A stretch of DNA of 64,000 bases from Notamacropus eugenii (taxonomy: Eukaryota > Chordata > Mammalia > Diprotodontia > Macropodidae), in NCBI RefSeq assembly GCF_028372415.1, contig NC_092875.1, positions 53,446,271 to 53,510,270 on the forward strand. The letters run 5' to 3'. A model generated the notes under the pieces. The model saw only the letters and a program-made list of their open reading frames with translations, had not been told where the DNA came from and ran no database searches. Position numbers and translations under genes: made by a program. Below, piece after piece: positions 1-10,933 of the stretch (the first letter of the stretch is position 1; each line of letters opens with the position of its first letter).

Positions 1-689
1 CCTTCACAAAGGAGAAGGCTCCCAGGGTTGCTAAAGTCACACAATCCAACCTTTTGGTGTCTTCCTCTTTCCCCAGTGACTTATATACTTTTGCTCTCCT
101 CTACTTCCCACATATAGAGTTCATCCAGACTCATAATACTACACTAAGAAGTAACTCACTTCACACCAACCATGAATAAGGCTTTAGAAAAATTGTAATC
201 TGTAAAGCCATGATCTCTGCAGAAAAGCAGCTTGGAGATTAAGCAGACAGACTACAATTTTTGCTGTTGCTCATGTAATCTATCTGACCTGGGTAATGAT
301 GATTCATGGCCCCTTACTAATTCATTGATTAAGGTGACCATCTGTTAACCTGACATGAGCAACAGAGAGTCTGTTGTCATCTCAGGGCATGCAACTAGGA
401 TGTTTCAGATAGCTTCCTAAGACTTGTCAGATCTAATGACTCCTACCTCCCTACCTGGGGCAGCTCAGATGGGAACAAATGATCCTGCCAGGAAGAATTC
501 ATCATGTGGTGAACATTTGAATGACCTCCCTTGTTGTGGGGAAAACACACTGTGAACTTAAAGGCACAATATCAATGGCTTATTATTGTTGACATTGTCG
601 CTATGATATGATGGGATTCTTGGGAGGATCAGATGAGAAATTAATGTTGGCATAGTCAGAAAATGTTGGAGGAATGCAATGCAGTACAG

Positions 690-870
690 GGAATTCTGGG
701 TTTCTAGTCAGAAGACCTGAGTTCAAATTCTGATTCCTCCATTAATGTCAACCTGTGAGACACTGGACAGGTCTCTGGGACTCACTCTCCTCATTTGTAA
801 AAGGAGGAAGATGGATTAGATGACCTCTGAAGCCCCCTCCATACCTATGGTCTCTACATGTGTCTTGTCT
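690..870 (+). repeat. MIR/CORE-SINE copy
   Basis: This has the typical order of a MIR-type SINE: a stretch ending in GACCTGAGTTCAAATTC, then a degenerate CORE, then CTCATTTGTAAAA and a decayed tail. It is old, with many differences from the family pattern. Confidence 0.6.
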
Positions 871-1384
871 CCCTACTCATCTATAGGGACAGATTGTGTT
901 GACTTCGTACCTCACCAAGCACAGGTGACAGGATCCTGCTCACACTAGCACTTCATGATTACTTATCAAATGAATGGATAAAGAAATGAACTAAATCTCC
1001 ACTATTGTTATAATCATTTTTCCTGCTGGTTCTTGGAAGGAAAGAGACGGGGAGATCTTGCTCTTACTTCTGAGTATGTATGACCATATTTTTCCCAATG
1101 TAGCATAACTTCTGAGAGAGCAAAGACAGTCTTAGGCTACATTAAGTAAACTCTAATGTCCTAAGGGCAGAGGTCAAGAGAATGAAAAACTTTCAGCAGA
1201 GGTGATTCCTGCATTTGGACAACATTTGGGCTTTCTTCCCACTCTGACAGTCTATGAAGGAGAGTACCAGATCCACACCCACAAGCAGAAGGGCTAGTTA
1301 GGGTCAAGGTCAAGTTAGCTGGTGAGAGATTCCATCCTTTCTTCCTAGGTTGGGTGCCAAATGGTCTCTTGGGATTCATAGGTT

Positions 1385-1550
1385 TAGAGCTCGGAGGGGT
1401 TTTACAGGTTATCCAGCTCAGCTCTTTCATTTGATAGATGAAGCATCTGAGGACTGAAGTAACTTGTCCAAAATCACTTAGGTAGTAACAGAGTCAAGAT
1501 TTGAACCCATTTTCTCTGACTCCAAATCCAATGATTCTTACTCTCCTTCT
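1385..1550 (-). repeat. MIR/CORE-SINE copy, reverse
   Basis: The plus strand reads as the reverse complement of a MIR: TTTGATAGATGAAGCATCTGAGG, then 'acttgtccaaaatcacttag', then 'gatttgaaccca'. Old copy. Confidence 0.55.
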
Positions 1551-2289
1551 ATAACTTCTGCTTCTCATCTCTCTGGTCTAGGTGTTTGGCAGCTTTAGGG
1601 GTGCTTAGAGATGCTCTCCCTTAAGTATATCCTGGGTCAAGAGTTCTTTGTCCACCCTAATTCCCTTATCTTTGTACCTAGCTGACTTTCTAGGACAGGG
1701 ACTGGGACAGGAGAAACCATCTAACTTGCTCCTTCTCTCCTTTTTCTGCCTTGGCTGAATCTCTAACCAAGTACAGTTATTTGGCTGTTGAAATACCTCT
1801 CTCTCACTCCATTTATTAGACTGTGGCCTATGCGAACTAGAGTCCTGTCTTGCCCAGAGATTCTTAACCTGGTCCTTTGGAGTTAAAGGGTCCATTGACC
1901 CATAAATGGATTTCAGGGGGTTCCATCAACTTGAATGGTAAAAAGACATCTTTTTAAAAATCCTATGTAATCTTTTATTTTGGGGGAGGATAGTTCTTTG
2001 CAGTCCTGTGTATTTTTTTTTTTTATTTTATGCATTTAAAAATACTCTTATGGGGTCCACAGGCTTTACCAGACTGCCAGAGGAGTCCATAACATAGTAG
2101 ATATTGTCTTCTCTCTGCCCCCAACCATATCCAACATAGAACTGTGCATGCAGTAAGTTTAACAAATGTTTGTTGAATGAATAAGTGAGCCAGCTGGAGC
2201 ATCCTCCCCTCCCTAGTAGTGAGAGAGATCTCTGCCTTGCTGAAGAGTTGGACTAGATACAGTCTGTGGTCACTTCTAGTTCCGTGATT

Positions 2290-2710
2290 CCTGTGTGAAC
2301 ATGGGACTTGGGCTTCATATTCTATTTTTGATACTTAACTAGCTGTGTGATCTTGAGAGCAGGTTCTTTCTTCTCTTTGGGCCTCAATTTTTTCCTCTGA
2401 GGGGGTTCATAGGTCCATTCCTAAGGTCCCATCCAATTCCTAGGATTCTGTGCTCCCTTTTAGGATTTTCCAGAAAAAAGAACCCTTGTGAGGATTCTCA
2501 TGTATAGAACCATGGCAGTTAGAAGTCAGGGAGATCTGAATTCAAATCGTGCTTCCTCCACTTCCTGGGTTAGTTACTTAAGTTCGTTCTGAGGCCTCAG
2601 TTTCCACATCTTTAATGGCCTCCATATTATAGAGTTGTTATGAGAATTACATAATATAGGGAGAGTTTTGCTAATCTCAAAGCACTAGGTAAATGTCATT
2701 GATGTTGTCA
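2290..2710 (+). repeat. Two adjacent MIR-type SINE copies
   Basis: Two successive MIR-like blocks (about 2290-2455 and 2500-2710). Each has the 'gatctgaattcaaat' type box, 'tcagtttcc' and a 3' part ending near 'tctcaaagcactaggtaaat'. No gene is visible in 1-3170 beyond such repeats. Confidence 0.55.
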
Positions 2711-2749
2711 TTAATTTTATAAACCTATAAATGTTCCCAGGCACTGAGT

Positions 2750-3100
2750 GGTTCCAGAAACATCTGTAAAACAACGATCCAAGACATTTCCAAAGGACTC
2801 ATGATGAAAAATGCTATCCACATCCAGAGGAAGAATTGATGGAGTCTGAATGCAGATCAATGCATACTATTTTCACTTTATTTTTTGTGTTTTTTTTCCT
2901 ATGGGTCTGTATTTTCTTTCACATTACTAATATGGAAATATGTTTTGTCTGATTGCATACATATAACCTATATAAAATTATTTACTGTCTCTGGGGTGAG
3001 GGAGGAAAGGAAGGAGGAAGAAAATTTGGAAGTCAATTTTTTTTAAAAAGAATGTTAATATGTAATTGGGAAAAATACTATTTTTTAAAAAGAACTTGCT
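2750..3100 (+). repeat. Marsupial-type interspersed repeat (family not named)
   Basis: The block begins 'caaaggactcatgatgaaaa', continues through 'ctgaatgcagatcaatgcat', and ends in a G/A-rich run and an A/T-rich tail. I recognise the pattern as a common marsupial dispersed repeat but cannot name the family with certainty. A shortened related tail may be present near 12.0 kb. Confidence 0.45.
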
Positions 3101-3170
3101 ATAAAGGCACCAAGTGCTAAGACTCTAGAAGACTCTATCCTCACAGCCCTGGAAACATATTAGTCAAACA

Positions 3171-3744
3171 TGTTGGAGAGCTTGTGGTTTAGAAATGGTG
3201 TCTCCTGTTGGGGGTGTGAGCTCAGTTTCATGTGGACAGTCTCGGGCAGGTAAAAGTGAGGACTTCTAAACCTTAGAGTTCTCATGAGGCCCCCCAGGGA
3301 ATGGCTGGGAATTGAGGTGTGAGACCCAGGCTATCTCGTGCATTTCCTCCTCTTCCCCGTGGGAAACTTGCTGGGGAGAGCATCCCACCCTTGAGATTAA
3401 TCCATGGTCTGAGCACACCTGTTGTTGTCTAGCTAAGGGCTGAGAGCAGGCACGGTATTCAGGTGCAAACTATGTGGTGGGAGAGCTTAAGTAGGGTCAG
3501 GAAAGCCTGAAGACGCTCTTAGCGCTGAGGGGCCCTTAGAGGGCCAAAGGTCCCTCCCTTCTCCCACTCCCATTCTCTTGCTGTACAATCTTTGCCTCCT
3601 TGGGAGGAGGATTCCTCTCTCCTGAGGAAGAATTCACCCTGCACATGTAACCAAGACCCTGAATAAAGCCTAACCCTTGTTCAACTCTGGAAAGTCTCTT
3701 CTCTCACACGTTTATCCGGTTTGGCCAGCCGAAGACCTGCAACA
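3171..3744 (+). mobile_element. Solo LTR of an endogenous retrovirus (fossil)
   Basis: A 574 bp unit begins TGTTG and ends CAACA, an inverted pair typical of LTR ends. It has a polyadenylation signal AATAAA near 3662 in a U3-R-U5-like position, about 80 bp before the end. No internal retroviral region is attached, so it is most likely a solo LTR of a class I-like element. I could not see a clear target-site duplication. Age is unknown; the ends are still well matched. Confidence 0.6.
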
Positions 3745-3800
3745 GGTAAGGAAAGACTCGGGTAGCCCTTCGGTCTCTAGGCCGAACAGTCTCCCTCTGG

Positions 3801-3804
<4 letters not shown>

Positions 3805-3852
<48 letters not shown>
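3805..3852. repeat. (GT)n microsatellite
   Basis: About 24 GT units, followed by an imperfect ATGTTTGTATG stretch. Open frames across it are artefacts of the repeat. Confidence 0.95.
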
Positions 3853-3856
<4 letters not shown>

Positions 3857-6490
3857 TTGTATGTGAGTGGAGTCATAAGCAGGAATTCTGACATCTAGGA
3901 CAAATTCCATAGGCAATTCTGACCTGGGAGGCATTCCTATGAAATCAAATTGGGGTTTTGCAAATCTGGGAGCTTTATAACACAGAAACTAGACATCATG
4001 AAATCTGTGCTGAGATTTCCACTAAAATGTCAATCCATGAAGCATGAAATTTTTATTTCAATGCTAATTGCTAGGTAGTTTTATCTCTTTCAGCTTGACC
4101 ACTGACCTATTTTTCTTTTATTGAAAGCCTCCAAAACCAGGAATTCTAGTAAACAAAATAAATTCATTGGAGGGCTGTCTGGATGGAGAATAGCAAACCC
4201 TGTTCTGAGGCACCTCCTATCCACAGCAGGATCGCAGCCAGGCCACAACTTCCTGGCATGCCATGTGTACTCTGGGTTATTGGGGGTGACACAATTGCCC
4301 TTCTGGCTGAGTGAAAGGAATGTCTGAACAAATTCTAGCCCAATGAATGTCATGAATTATGATTTCCCGGGAAGAAATGACAAAAAGGTCAGAGAAACCT
4401 GGGAAGATTTATATGAACAGATCCAACTGGGCAGAACCAGAAGTATTTATATTTTACACAACAACATTGTAAAGATAAAGCTTGGAAAGACCTTAAGAAC
4501 TCTCATCCATACAGTCACCAATAAGAGTATCAGTGATGAAGTGCATTATCTATCCATCTCCTCACAGAGATGACAGATAAGGTGCACATCTAGACATTTG
4601 GGTAAGTGTGGAAAATTGTGTTGCTTGACAGCATATTGGTTACAAAGGTTTTTGGTTCGGTTTTTCGCTGGGGGGGCATTGGTGGAAAGGAGAGGAAATT
4701 AAATGCTCATTAAATAAAAGGTTGGTTTTTTTTGGCTTTTTTTTAAGGAGCTAAACCCACTCCCTGAAGATGGGAATATCTTGATCAGTTAGCCCCAACT
4801 TTGCTACTGGAAAGTGGTCTGAGGAAACAACACCCTCATTACTCCTCTCCTGGCTGTGTGGGTAGGATGGTGATAGATTAGTGGGGATGGGAGTAAGGGA
4901 AGGCTAGGGATTAGAAGACAGCCTCTGACTGCAGCTGTGCCTGGTCTGGAGACAGCTCTCAACCTATGGTATGGAAGCCAAGAAGATCAATTCCCTCCAT
5001 GTCAATTCCAGATTAAAAGAACATGTTGCTACTTACCATTTGACTAGACCTTGACTCTAACCACTCCAGCTTGTGCACTTGAATTTGTTGTTCCTTCTCC
5101 TCAGGTCTCTGAGCAAGAAAGAGTCATATCTGAAGGGGCAATATCTGTCCAGCAGTCCCCCTGTGTGGCCATGGTTCCTACCCCAGAACATACCCCTGGG
5201 ATGCAGGCCTCTACCTCCCCAGCCTTTGGATAGAGGATCAACCCAGGAATTCAGTATGTCCCCTCTCCCTAGTAGTGCCCTCCTTATGGCTCTGGATGGG
5301 AGGAGGAGCTGTCTTCCTGGACCCTTTTTTTCTCTTCCCTTCCAGCGTTGGGGAAGCCTTGGTCAGTATGGTTCTTCCAGTTCTACTCCTCACTCTGGAG
5401 AGTTTCTGATGAATAAAATCTTTGTGAGGCTCTGACAAGGAGGCCATAGAAAGTGTTAATTTCTGCACTAAAATTAAGTTGGAGGGCATTATTTTGGGAA
5501 GAGCACTAGATTTTGGAATAAGAGTGTCTGAGGCCATATTTGAACTCAGGTCTTCCTGACTTCAGGCCTGGTGCTCTAATCTGGTGCACCACCTAGCTGC
5601 CCAGAAATAATAGGATCTGGGTTCAAATCCTTGAACAGTTACTACTTGTATGATCGTGAGCAGTTGAATCTCAGTTTTCACTGCTGTAAAGTAAAAGTAG
5701 AGATGACCTTTAAGTTCCCTCCCCCCATAGAAGAATATAGGATCATGAGGATCAAAAATGACAAAGGAAAATGTACAATCAGTTGGATCAATCAGAGTGG
5801 AGGTCTTCTTAGGGAGGCCATGATGTTGCCCTGAGGGAGCAGGTAATTCAGACATGGAAGAGAACACAACAAAGGCAGCTGGTGAGGGGGGAGTCTCCCC
5901 ACAGGCTAAGAAAATGCCAGAGCTAGAGCAGATCTTCCTCTTTGGGTTGTATAGCCCAAATCTCTCATTTCACTAGCCCTATGAATGAAGGCAACTTGTC
6001 TAAGGTGGCACAGCTTCAGTAAAGGAGAAAGTTAGACCTAATGGAAAGGGTAGCCTTGATGAAAGTAGGAGGTCAGAGAGTGATGTAGCCCTGGGTAAAG
6101 GGTCATGGTGGGCTTGAGGGAAGGTCAGAGGATGAGGCTGGTTACAGAAGGGGAAGGTCATAGAAGGTCATAGCCATAAGGGCCTGGTGGACAGATCACA
6201 GCAGGAGAGTGGTGGGAAGTTGGTTTGGAGCTCACAGTGGGACCCTACTGAGCTGATCACAGTAAAGAGCTGGGTGAGACAAAAAGTAGTTGGGGAATCT
6301 TAACAGGACAGATGGAAAGGGCAAGGCTGCTGAGGAATAGGAGGCTAAGAGTTTGAGCATGGTGATGTGACGCTGTTGGGCAAGGCAGAACCCTTAAAAA
6401 ATAGGGATAGGTGGATGCTCATATCCCAGTGGCAGGTCACAGTGGGAAATGGAGACCAGGATTGCTTGATATGAAGCCAGGGGTTATGGG
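3853..6490. other. No gene seen; SINE remnants only
   Basis: The stretch holds a reverse SINE head joined to a MIR-like block (about 5505-5750), a reverse MIR-like block (about 5930-6030) and G/A-rich unique DNA. Short open frames here show no recognisable domain. If MUC16 still had its tail exon and 3'UTR they would lie in or just above this stretch, but I cannot identify them with confidence. Confidence 0.5.
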
Positions 6491-6559
6491 AATCATGGAT
6501 TGAAAGGCTCCTGGCATAGATGCATCCAAAGTCTTCTGGCTACTACAGTCCCACATAAT

Positions 6560-6680
6560 TGTTGGCCAGCTGGTCTTTCAGGGGTGCTTATCTGGTCAGT
6601 TAGTTGGAGCCATTGTGTTTGGGACCAATATGGGCACTGGGCTTTTCCTTCATCCTCCAAGCGTGGCTTACTTGCCTTTG
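6560..6680 (-). pseudogene. Possible remnant of MUC16 cytoplasmic-tail exon
   Basis: The minus strand reads EDEGKAQCPYWSQTQW before LQLTDQ. This loosely recalls the end of the MUC16 tail (QCPGYYQSHLDLEDLQ in human, from memory). It lies in the right place, a few hundred bases downstream of the transmembrane exon, but the match is weak and no clean acceptor or stop fits. Treat as a suggestion. Confidence 0.2.
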
Positions 6681-7048
6681 GCAAGGGGATGGGATAAATG
6701 AGAGCCTGGAAGTTGCCAGAGAAGTGTGATGACCTCTGAGGAGGTATAATGGACCCTAGACCCTATGAGAGTGACCTCTCTCTTCTTAGCTCCTGTAGGC
6801 CCTTCTGAGGAGTCACCTACACTAGGGCAAATGGTAAGAAAGAGGCAGAGTTGTTCTGGTCATTCCAACATGGGCAGGTACCAGTGTTTATTCCAGCCCA
6901 AGGCCAATCCACTCCAGGGTAATGTCTGGGTTCACTTAGCTACAACTTTATGATAGTCCATTATTAATGAATTTTCTGCTTTTGGATCTCATAATCACGC
7001 ACACACATAGTCCTTACTGGCTCTTAGGGGTTCGCCAAGTTCTCTTAC

Positions 7049-7129
7049 TGTAAAGTAGCACCATCAGGTTAACCATGAGCCTCAGGAGTACAGCCAGGCA
7101 GATGAGGATGATGGCCCAGGAGCGCATGT
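7049..7129 (-). pseudogene. MUC16: MUC16 transmembrane exon, acceptor lost
   Basis: The 81 bp exon encodes MRSWAIILICLAVLL then RLMVNLMVLLY, matching the single membrane helix of MUC16 (human LPFWAVILIGLAGLLGVITC). The donor GTAAGAG is intact. The exon begins AC, which with the preceding exon's final G makes GAC (Asp), as in human NSD-LPF. The two bases before it are AT, behind a good pyrimidine tract (TTTTTCCCCCC), where AG is required. The nearest upstream AG puts the helix out of frame. As written, the exon should be skipped or mis-spliced, removing the anchor. Confidence 0.75.
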
Positions 7130-7884
7130 ATGGGGGGAAAAAGAGGTGATGCTGAGGGGCCATCATGGGGATGCGGGGACATCACAGAGTGGGGAGTATC
7201 CTATGGAATTCCTACCCTGTGGGAAGGGAGGGGACAAGGAACAATCCATGGGGAGGATGGAGACTGAAGAACCCAACCCAGAATATCCCCCCCACCTCCC
7301 ATGCCACCAGACCTTTGCTCTTCAGAAGAAGCTGACTGACCTAGGGGAGAGGGGGTGGACAGACCAGGAGAGTGAATTTAGAGGAAGGAGCTGGGGCTCA
7401 GAGCATAGGAGAAAAGGAGTTGGGCAAACTGAGGAAAGGTCACTTGGAGGCAGAAAAGATGGTTCAGGGACCCCAGTGTCACACCCTGGGAGAAGAGAAG
7501 GTGATAATGCAGGGACCCAATGTCAGAACAGGGAAAGGTGAAAGTGATACTGAGTTATACTCAATGACAGGGAATGGCTTAAGGTGCAGGGCACAGTGCC
7601 TTCCCCATGCTCACCCCCACCACAGGGTGCTCAGGAAGTACAGATACACTTAGGGATCTGACACTTGGTAAGGATGATTGCTGTTCATTTATCTGATGAG
7701 CACAGTCCAAGACAGTGTTCTTGGATGCTCAGCATTGAAGCACTGGCTGGGGTGAGAGCAAAGTGTCATCCTAGACACTCAGTTCCTGCCTTTCCCCCAC
7801 TTCTCTTTCTCTTCAAGACTCAGTCTCAGCTCCCCTCCCCCACCCCAGGGAACTGGCATGGGGCCAAGCTGATGCCACACTCAC

Positions 7885-7923
7885 CCTTTTTCTTAGTTCC
7901 ATCTATTTGGTTGGTAGAATACC
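7885..7923 (-). pseudogene. MUC16: MUC16 juxtamembrane exon (GYSTNQ...), open
   Basis: This 39 bp exon lies between acceptor TCCTTAG and donor GTGAGTGTGG. With the flanking phase-1 junctions it reads GYSTNQIDGTKKK-D, matching human GYSPNRNEPLTGNSD just before the membrane helix. Both ends are phase 1, as the neighbours require. Confidence 0.75.
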
Positions 7924-8307
7924 CTAAGGACAGAGGAATATAGAATAAAGATAAGAAACCTATGGGTCTTGACCTGGGGAGCTAGATTGGGTAAGGAAGG
8001 ATTAGTTGAGAGGACAAGAGATGGAGAGACCACAGGGGACAGGGACAAAGAGACATCAGGGATCAGGGAGGGAGGAAAAGATATGGAGATCAAGGAGGTG
8101 ATTGTAGGGGACAGAGATGGCACTGGGGAGGCTGTCAGGCATCAGGAAATGTTGAAGGAGGGTCTTTGGGGAATGAGACATTAGAAGTCTAGCATTCCAG
8201 GAAGTCCTCATCCCTCCCCACTGCCCATCAGTGTTCATTCCCCAAGTACCCCTTTAAAAGGACAGAGAGACAAGGCTGGAGGGCCTGCCTCCCACTCAGC
8301 CCCTTAC

Positions 8308-8462
8308 CATCCAGCAGGACACTGTTCAGATCCAGGGTAAAGTTTTCTGTAGCCGGGTGGCATTGTTTGTCTGTGTAAGGTACTCTGCATACATAGCAGC
8401 CCTGTCAGAGCTCTGCACCTGAGAAGCTGATGTGAAGTCACACAAGGAATCCCCCCGTGTGA
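8308..8462 (-). pseudogene. MUC16: MUC16 last SEA domain, C-terminal exon, frameshifted
   Basis: Acceptor CCGGCAG and donor GTAAGGGG are good. The exon reads V-TRGDSLCDF, then DRAAMYAEYLTQTNNATRLQ, matching human TGVDSLCNF and VAIYEEFLRMTRNGTQLQ. The next human residues, NFTLDRSSVLVDG, are present here as NFTLDLNSVLLDG but two bases out of frame: CTACAG is followed by AAAACTTT instead of AACTTT. The exon is 155 bp where the phases need a multiple of three. The shifted frame stops at once, upstream of the membrane helix. Confidence 0.8.
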
Positions 8463-8719
8463 CTGCCGGGAGAGAGAAGCCTAGAGAAGGGTGAGTGTTG
8501 TCAGTGAATGAGGACGGAAGAAGGCAGGTGGGGAGGAGAGGACCCCGAGCCAAGGCCTCAAGGGAACTGGGCTGGATGGAGCTGGCCTCTGGCCTGCTAG
8601 GAACCTTCTGGGTGTGGAACCTCTTCTCAATGTACCATGTGGCTGCCAGTACCATCCCCCACTCCGCCCCCCCAAACACCAATTAGATTTATTTCTTAAG
8701 AGTTCTGTGAATACGTATT

Positions 8720-8965
8720 TATGGATCTGGACTGTAAGTTTCTCCAGGACACTGCCTGCTTTATTTTTGTATCTTTTGCACTATGTCTGATGCACAGTGT
8801 GCTGCCTAAAAGCTTATTGAACAGCTGATTGACTGTGACCTCCTTGGGGGCAGACACTGCTTCCTTTGTGTATTTTTATATTTATATTTCCAAGCATCCT
8901 GTTCTACTGCTTGGGACATAGTGGACATTTATAAATGCTTGTTGATTGATTGATCAGTCTCCCAG
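8720..8965 (+). repeat. L2/CR1-type LINE 3' tails
   Basis: Two successive tails with the signature 'aagtttctccaggac...', 'gacctccttgggggcagaca', 'cttgggacatagtggacatt' and the terminal TTGATTGATTGA motif of L2-like elements. Confidence 0.55.
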
Positions 8966-9009
8966 GCAGTTTGGCAACATAAGCCTGTTGCTTTCTGTAT
9001 CTTCTGGAC

Positions 9010-9215
9010 CAGGAGTGAGAAAAGTGTGGCATCGAGACCCTGTGTGGCCCTGTAGGTCCTCAAATGGGACCCTTTGACTGAATCCAAACATCACAGAACA
9101 AATCTCCTTAATAAAAGGATTTGTTCTGTAAAACTTGGACTCAGTTCAAAGGCCACACTTGAGGACCTAGAGGGCCACATGTGGCCTTGAGACTGAAGGT
9201 TCTGTACCCCAGCCC
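9010..9215. mobile_element. hAT-type non-autonomous DNA transposon (MITE)
   Basis: The unit begins CAGGAGTGAGAAAAG and its far end, read in reverse, is similar. The interior is near-palindromic: 'gtcctcaaatgggacccttt' against its inverted partner, around an 'ataaaaggatttgttctg' centre with 'cacagaacaaatc' on the left. I recognise this as a small hAT (Charlie-like) element with the CAGGGGTGG-type end. It has no coding capacity and its terminal bases are decayed. Confidence 0.65.
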
Positions 9216-9270
9216 AGGAGATCCCCTTTGCCTGGGTACTGATTTGAGGCAGCTTCTGGAAGGGAAGAAG

Positions 9271-9346
9271 GGAAGGAAGGAAGGAAGGAAGGAAGGAAGG
9301 AAGGAAGGAAGGAAGGAAGGAAGGAAGGAAGGAAGGAAGGAAGGAA
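9271..9346. repeat. (GGAA)n microsatellite
   Basis: About 19 tandem GGAA units, pure for most of their length. They lie in the MUC16 intron between the 10.8/9.56 kb exons and the 8.4 kb exon. Confidence 0.95.
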
Positions 9347-9531
9347 AGAGTAGAGGAAAACACCAAGTTCCTGAGACACAGCAGAGAAAGGGCTGGAAAG
9401 GCTATTCTGTTCTGAACATGGTCTGTTCTGGGAACTGGTCTCCACCAAGAGCTGCTTCCTGGAATCTTGGGGGTGAGAAGTTAGGGAGAAGTGGAGGCCT
9501 AGACAGAGCTGGCCCTGGGGAGAAACTTCAC

Positions 9532-9595
9532 CTAAATGTCTGCACTTGATAGAGAAATAGCTCTTCATGCTGCCATTTCTGAAGAGCTGGTTTAG
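9532..9595 (-). pseudogene. MUC16: MUC16 last SEA domain, middle exon, open
   Basis: The 64 bp exon between CTTACAG and GTGAAGT reads LNQLFRNGSMKSYFS then IKCRHL, matching human LNQLFRNSSIKSYFSDCQVSTF. Its phase-1 end joins the 8.4 kb exon in frame (GTC-ACA-CGG), so these two exons together are open until the lesion in the 8.4 kb exon. Confidence 0.8.
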
Positions 9596-10129
9596 CTGTA
9601 AGAAAAAGGAACATTTCCTAGGATCCCATCCTCAGGCCACATTGTGTCCAGAAAAAAAGAGAAAACTCATGCTATTGGGCTAGCATCTCTCTCTGGCAGA
9701 TACCCACCCAGGTGGGCCTAGATCAATGCAAACGATGGGCTGAGCTCACCTTCCTGGGCACCAGGGACCATCCTAGCCACAGTAGGCTCCGTGCCCACCC
9801 ACACCATCTTTACAAGTTTTCTAGAAGGGGCCTTCCTTTCCTGTTTCAGGGTCACCCACTTGTTTCCTTCTCACTAACAGGGTGATCTTGGTGAATTGCT
9901 GAAGCCCTTTCAGACTCAGTATCTAATTCTATAATATGAAGGGGCTCGCTAGATGGAGTCTAAAGTCACTTCTATCTCTTCATCCTACTCTTTCTAGTTC
10001 TTTGCTTCCTTGAGTCTCTTCTCAGCTGTCTTTCTCCTGTCCCCTTAGAGGTAGTGTGGCATACCTGGCTTCGAGGAAGACCTGGGTTTGGGTTCCTTCT
10101 GAGACATAATGGGTATGTGATGCTAGGAA

Positions 10130-10335
10130 ATCATAGGATTGTAAATTTAGAGCTGTGAGGGGCCCTCCAGGATATCAAGTCCAATTCGTGAATTTGACAA
10201 AGGAGGAAACTGAGGAGAGGAGGTTAAGTGACATGGTGGGGGTCACAAGCAAGTGTCTTAGATAGGATTTGAAGTCAGGTCTTCCTGCCTCCACATTCAG
10301 CGCACTAGCTACATGAGCTGCTTCACCTAATAGGT
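10130..10335 (-). repeat. MIR-type SINE, reverse
   Basis: The plus strand shows 'gacaaaggaggaaactgagg', then 'agtgacatggtgggggtcac' and 'tttgaagtcaggtcttcctg', the reverse pattern of a MIR/tRNA-headed SINE. Confidence 0.55.
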
Positions 10336-10711
10336 CACTTCCTAGAAGTCGTAGGTGAAGCACTGCCCTGCTTTTGGAGAGGGAATCACTTCACTGAGAG
10401 ATTTCCTTATCAATGAAATCATAGGTCCAGTAAAAATAAATAAAAAAAACAATTTTGCAGAGAAGTCCTCCCCCCCACAGTCCTGCGCATTGCCCTCCTG
10501 ACCCCATCCTCTTAGAGCGTCTATAGATCACAATTTCTTCCTATTTATTCTTCAGGGAACGTAGTGGATCGAGGTTGCCTAGGACTCTGCTAAAACTCTG
10601 ATGTGAACCATGCTCAGGGGTAAAGGTCAGGGAAGGGCATGCTTGGAGATCCCAGCCTGGCTGCTGGCTATGGCTCTTCCAAGAAGACCAGGGAAGGGAC
10701 TAGGAGCTCAC

Positions 10712-10847
10712 TGCATCCTTGCTGCCAGTTTTGTTCCTTGGTGCTTGGCAGAATCTAGTGTGTCAAATCCTGGGCATAGGGCAGGCTGGTGATGGTGAAA
10801 TTCAGAGGTAAGTCTGGGAACCTGGGGTCAATCAATCAGTGCCTTGG
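10712..10847 (-). pseudogene. MUC16: MUC16 last SEA domain, first exon, stop codon
   Basis: The exon runs from acceptor GTCTACAG to a possible donor GTGAGCTCC. It reads FPDLPLNFTITSLPYAQDLTH, matching human QHFYLNFTITNLPYSQDKAQ. A TAG follows directly, and an upstream TGA lies between the acceptor and the SEA core in the same frame. The remaining KEQNWQQG part resembles RNKRNIEDA. The SEA core is clearly recognisable and the frame is broken. Confidence 0.7.
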
Positions 10848-10900
10848 CTGTAGACAGTGGGAAGGCTAGTTCTAGTTCTGGGGAAAGAATAAAGATAAAG

Positions 10901-10933
10901 ATGATGATGACGATGATGATGATGATGATGATG
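10901..10933. repeat. (GAT)n microsatellite
   Basis: Eleven ATG/GAT triplets with one variant (GAC). Confidence 0.9.

Noticed and set aside
7146-7653. Overlapping plus-strand open frames of 90-130 codons
   Set aside because: Opposite strand to MUC16, G/A-rich composition, no domain, and no splice or start context.
9167-9568. Open frames coding FLPS or KEGR repeats
   Set aside because: They are translations of the (GGAA)n microsatellite.
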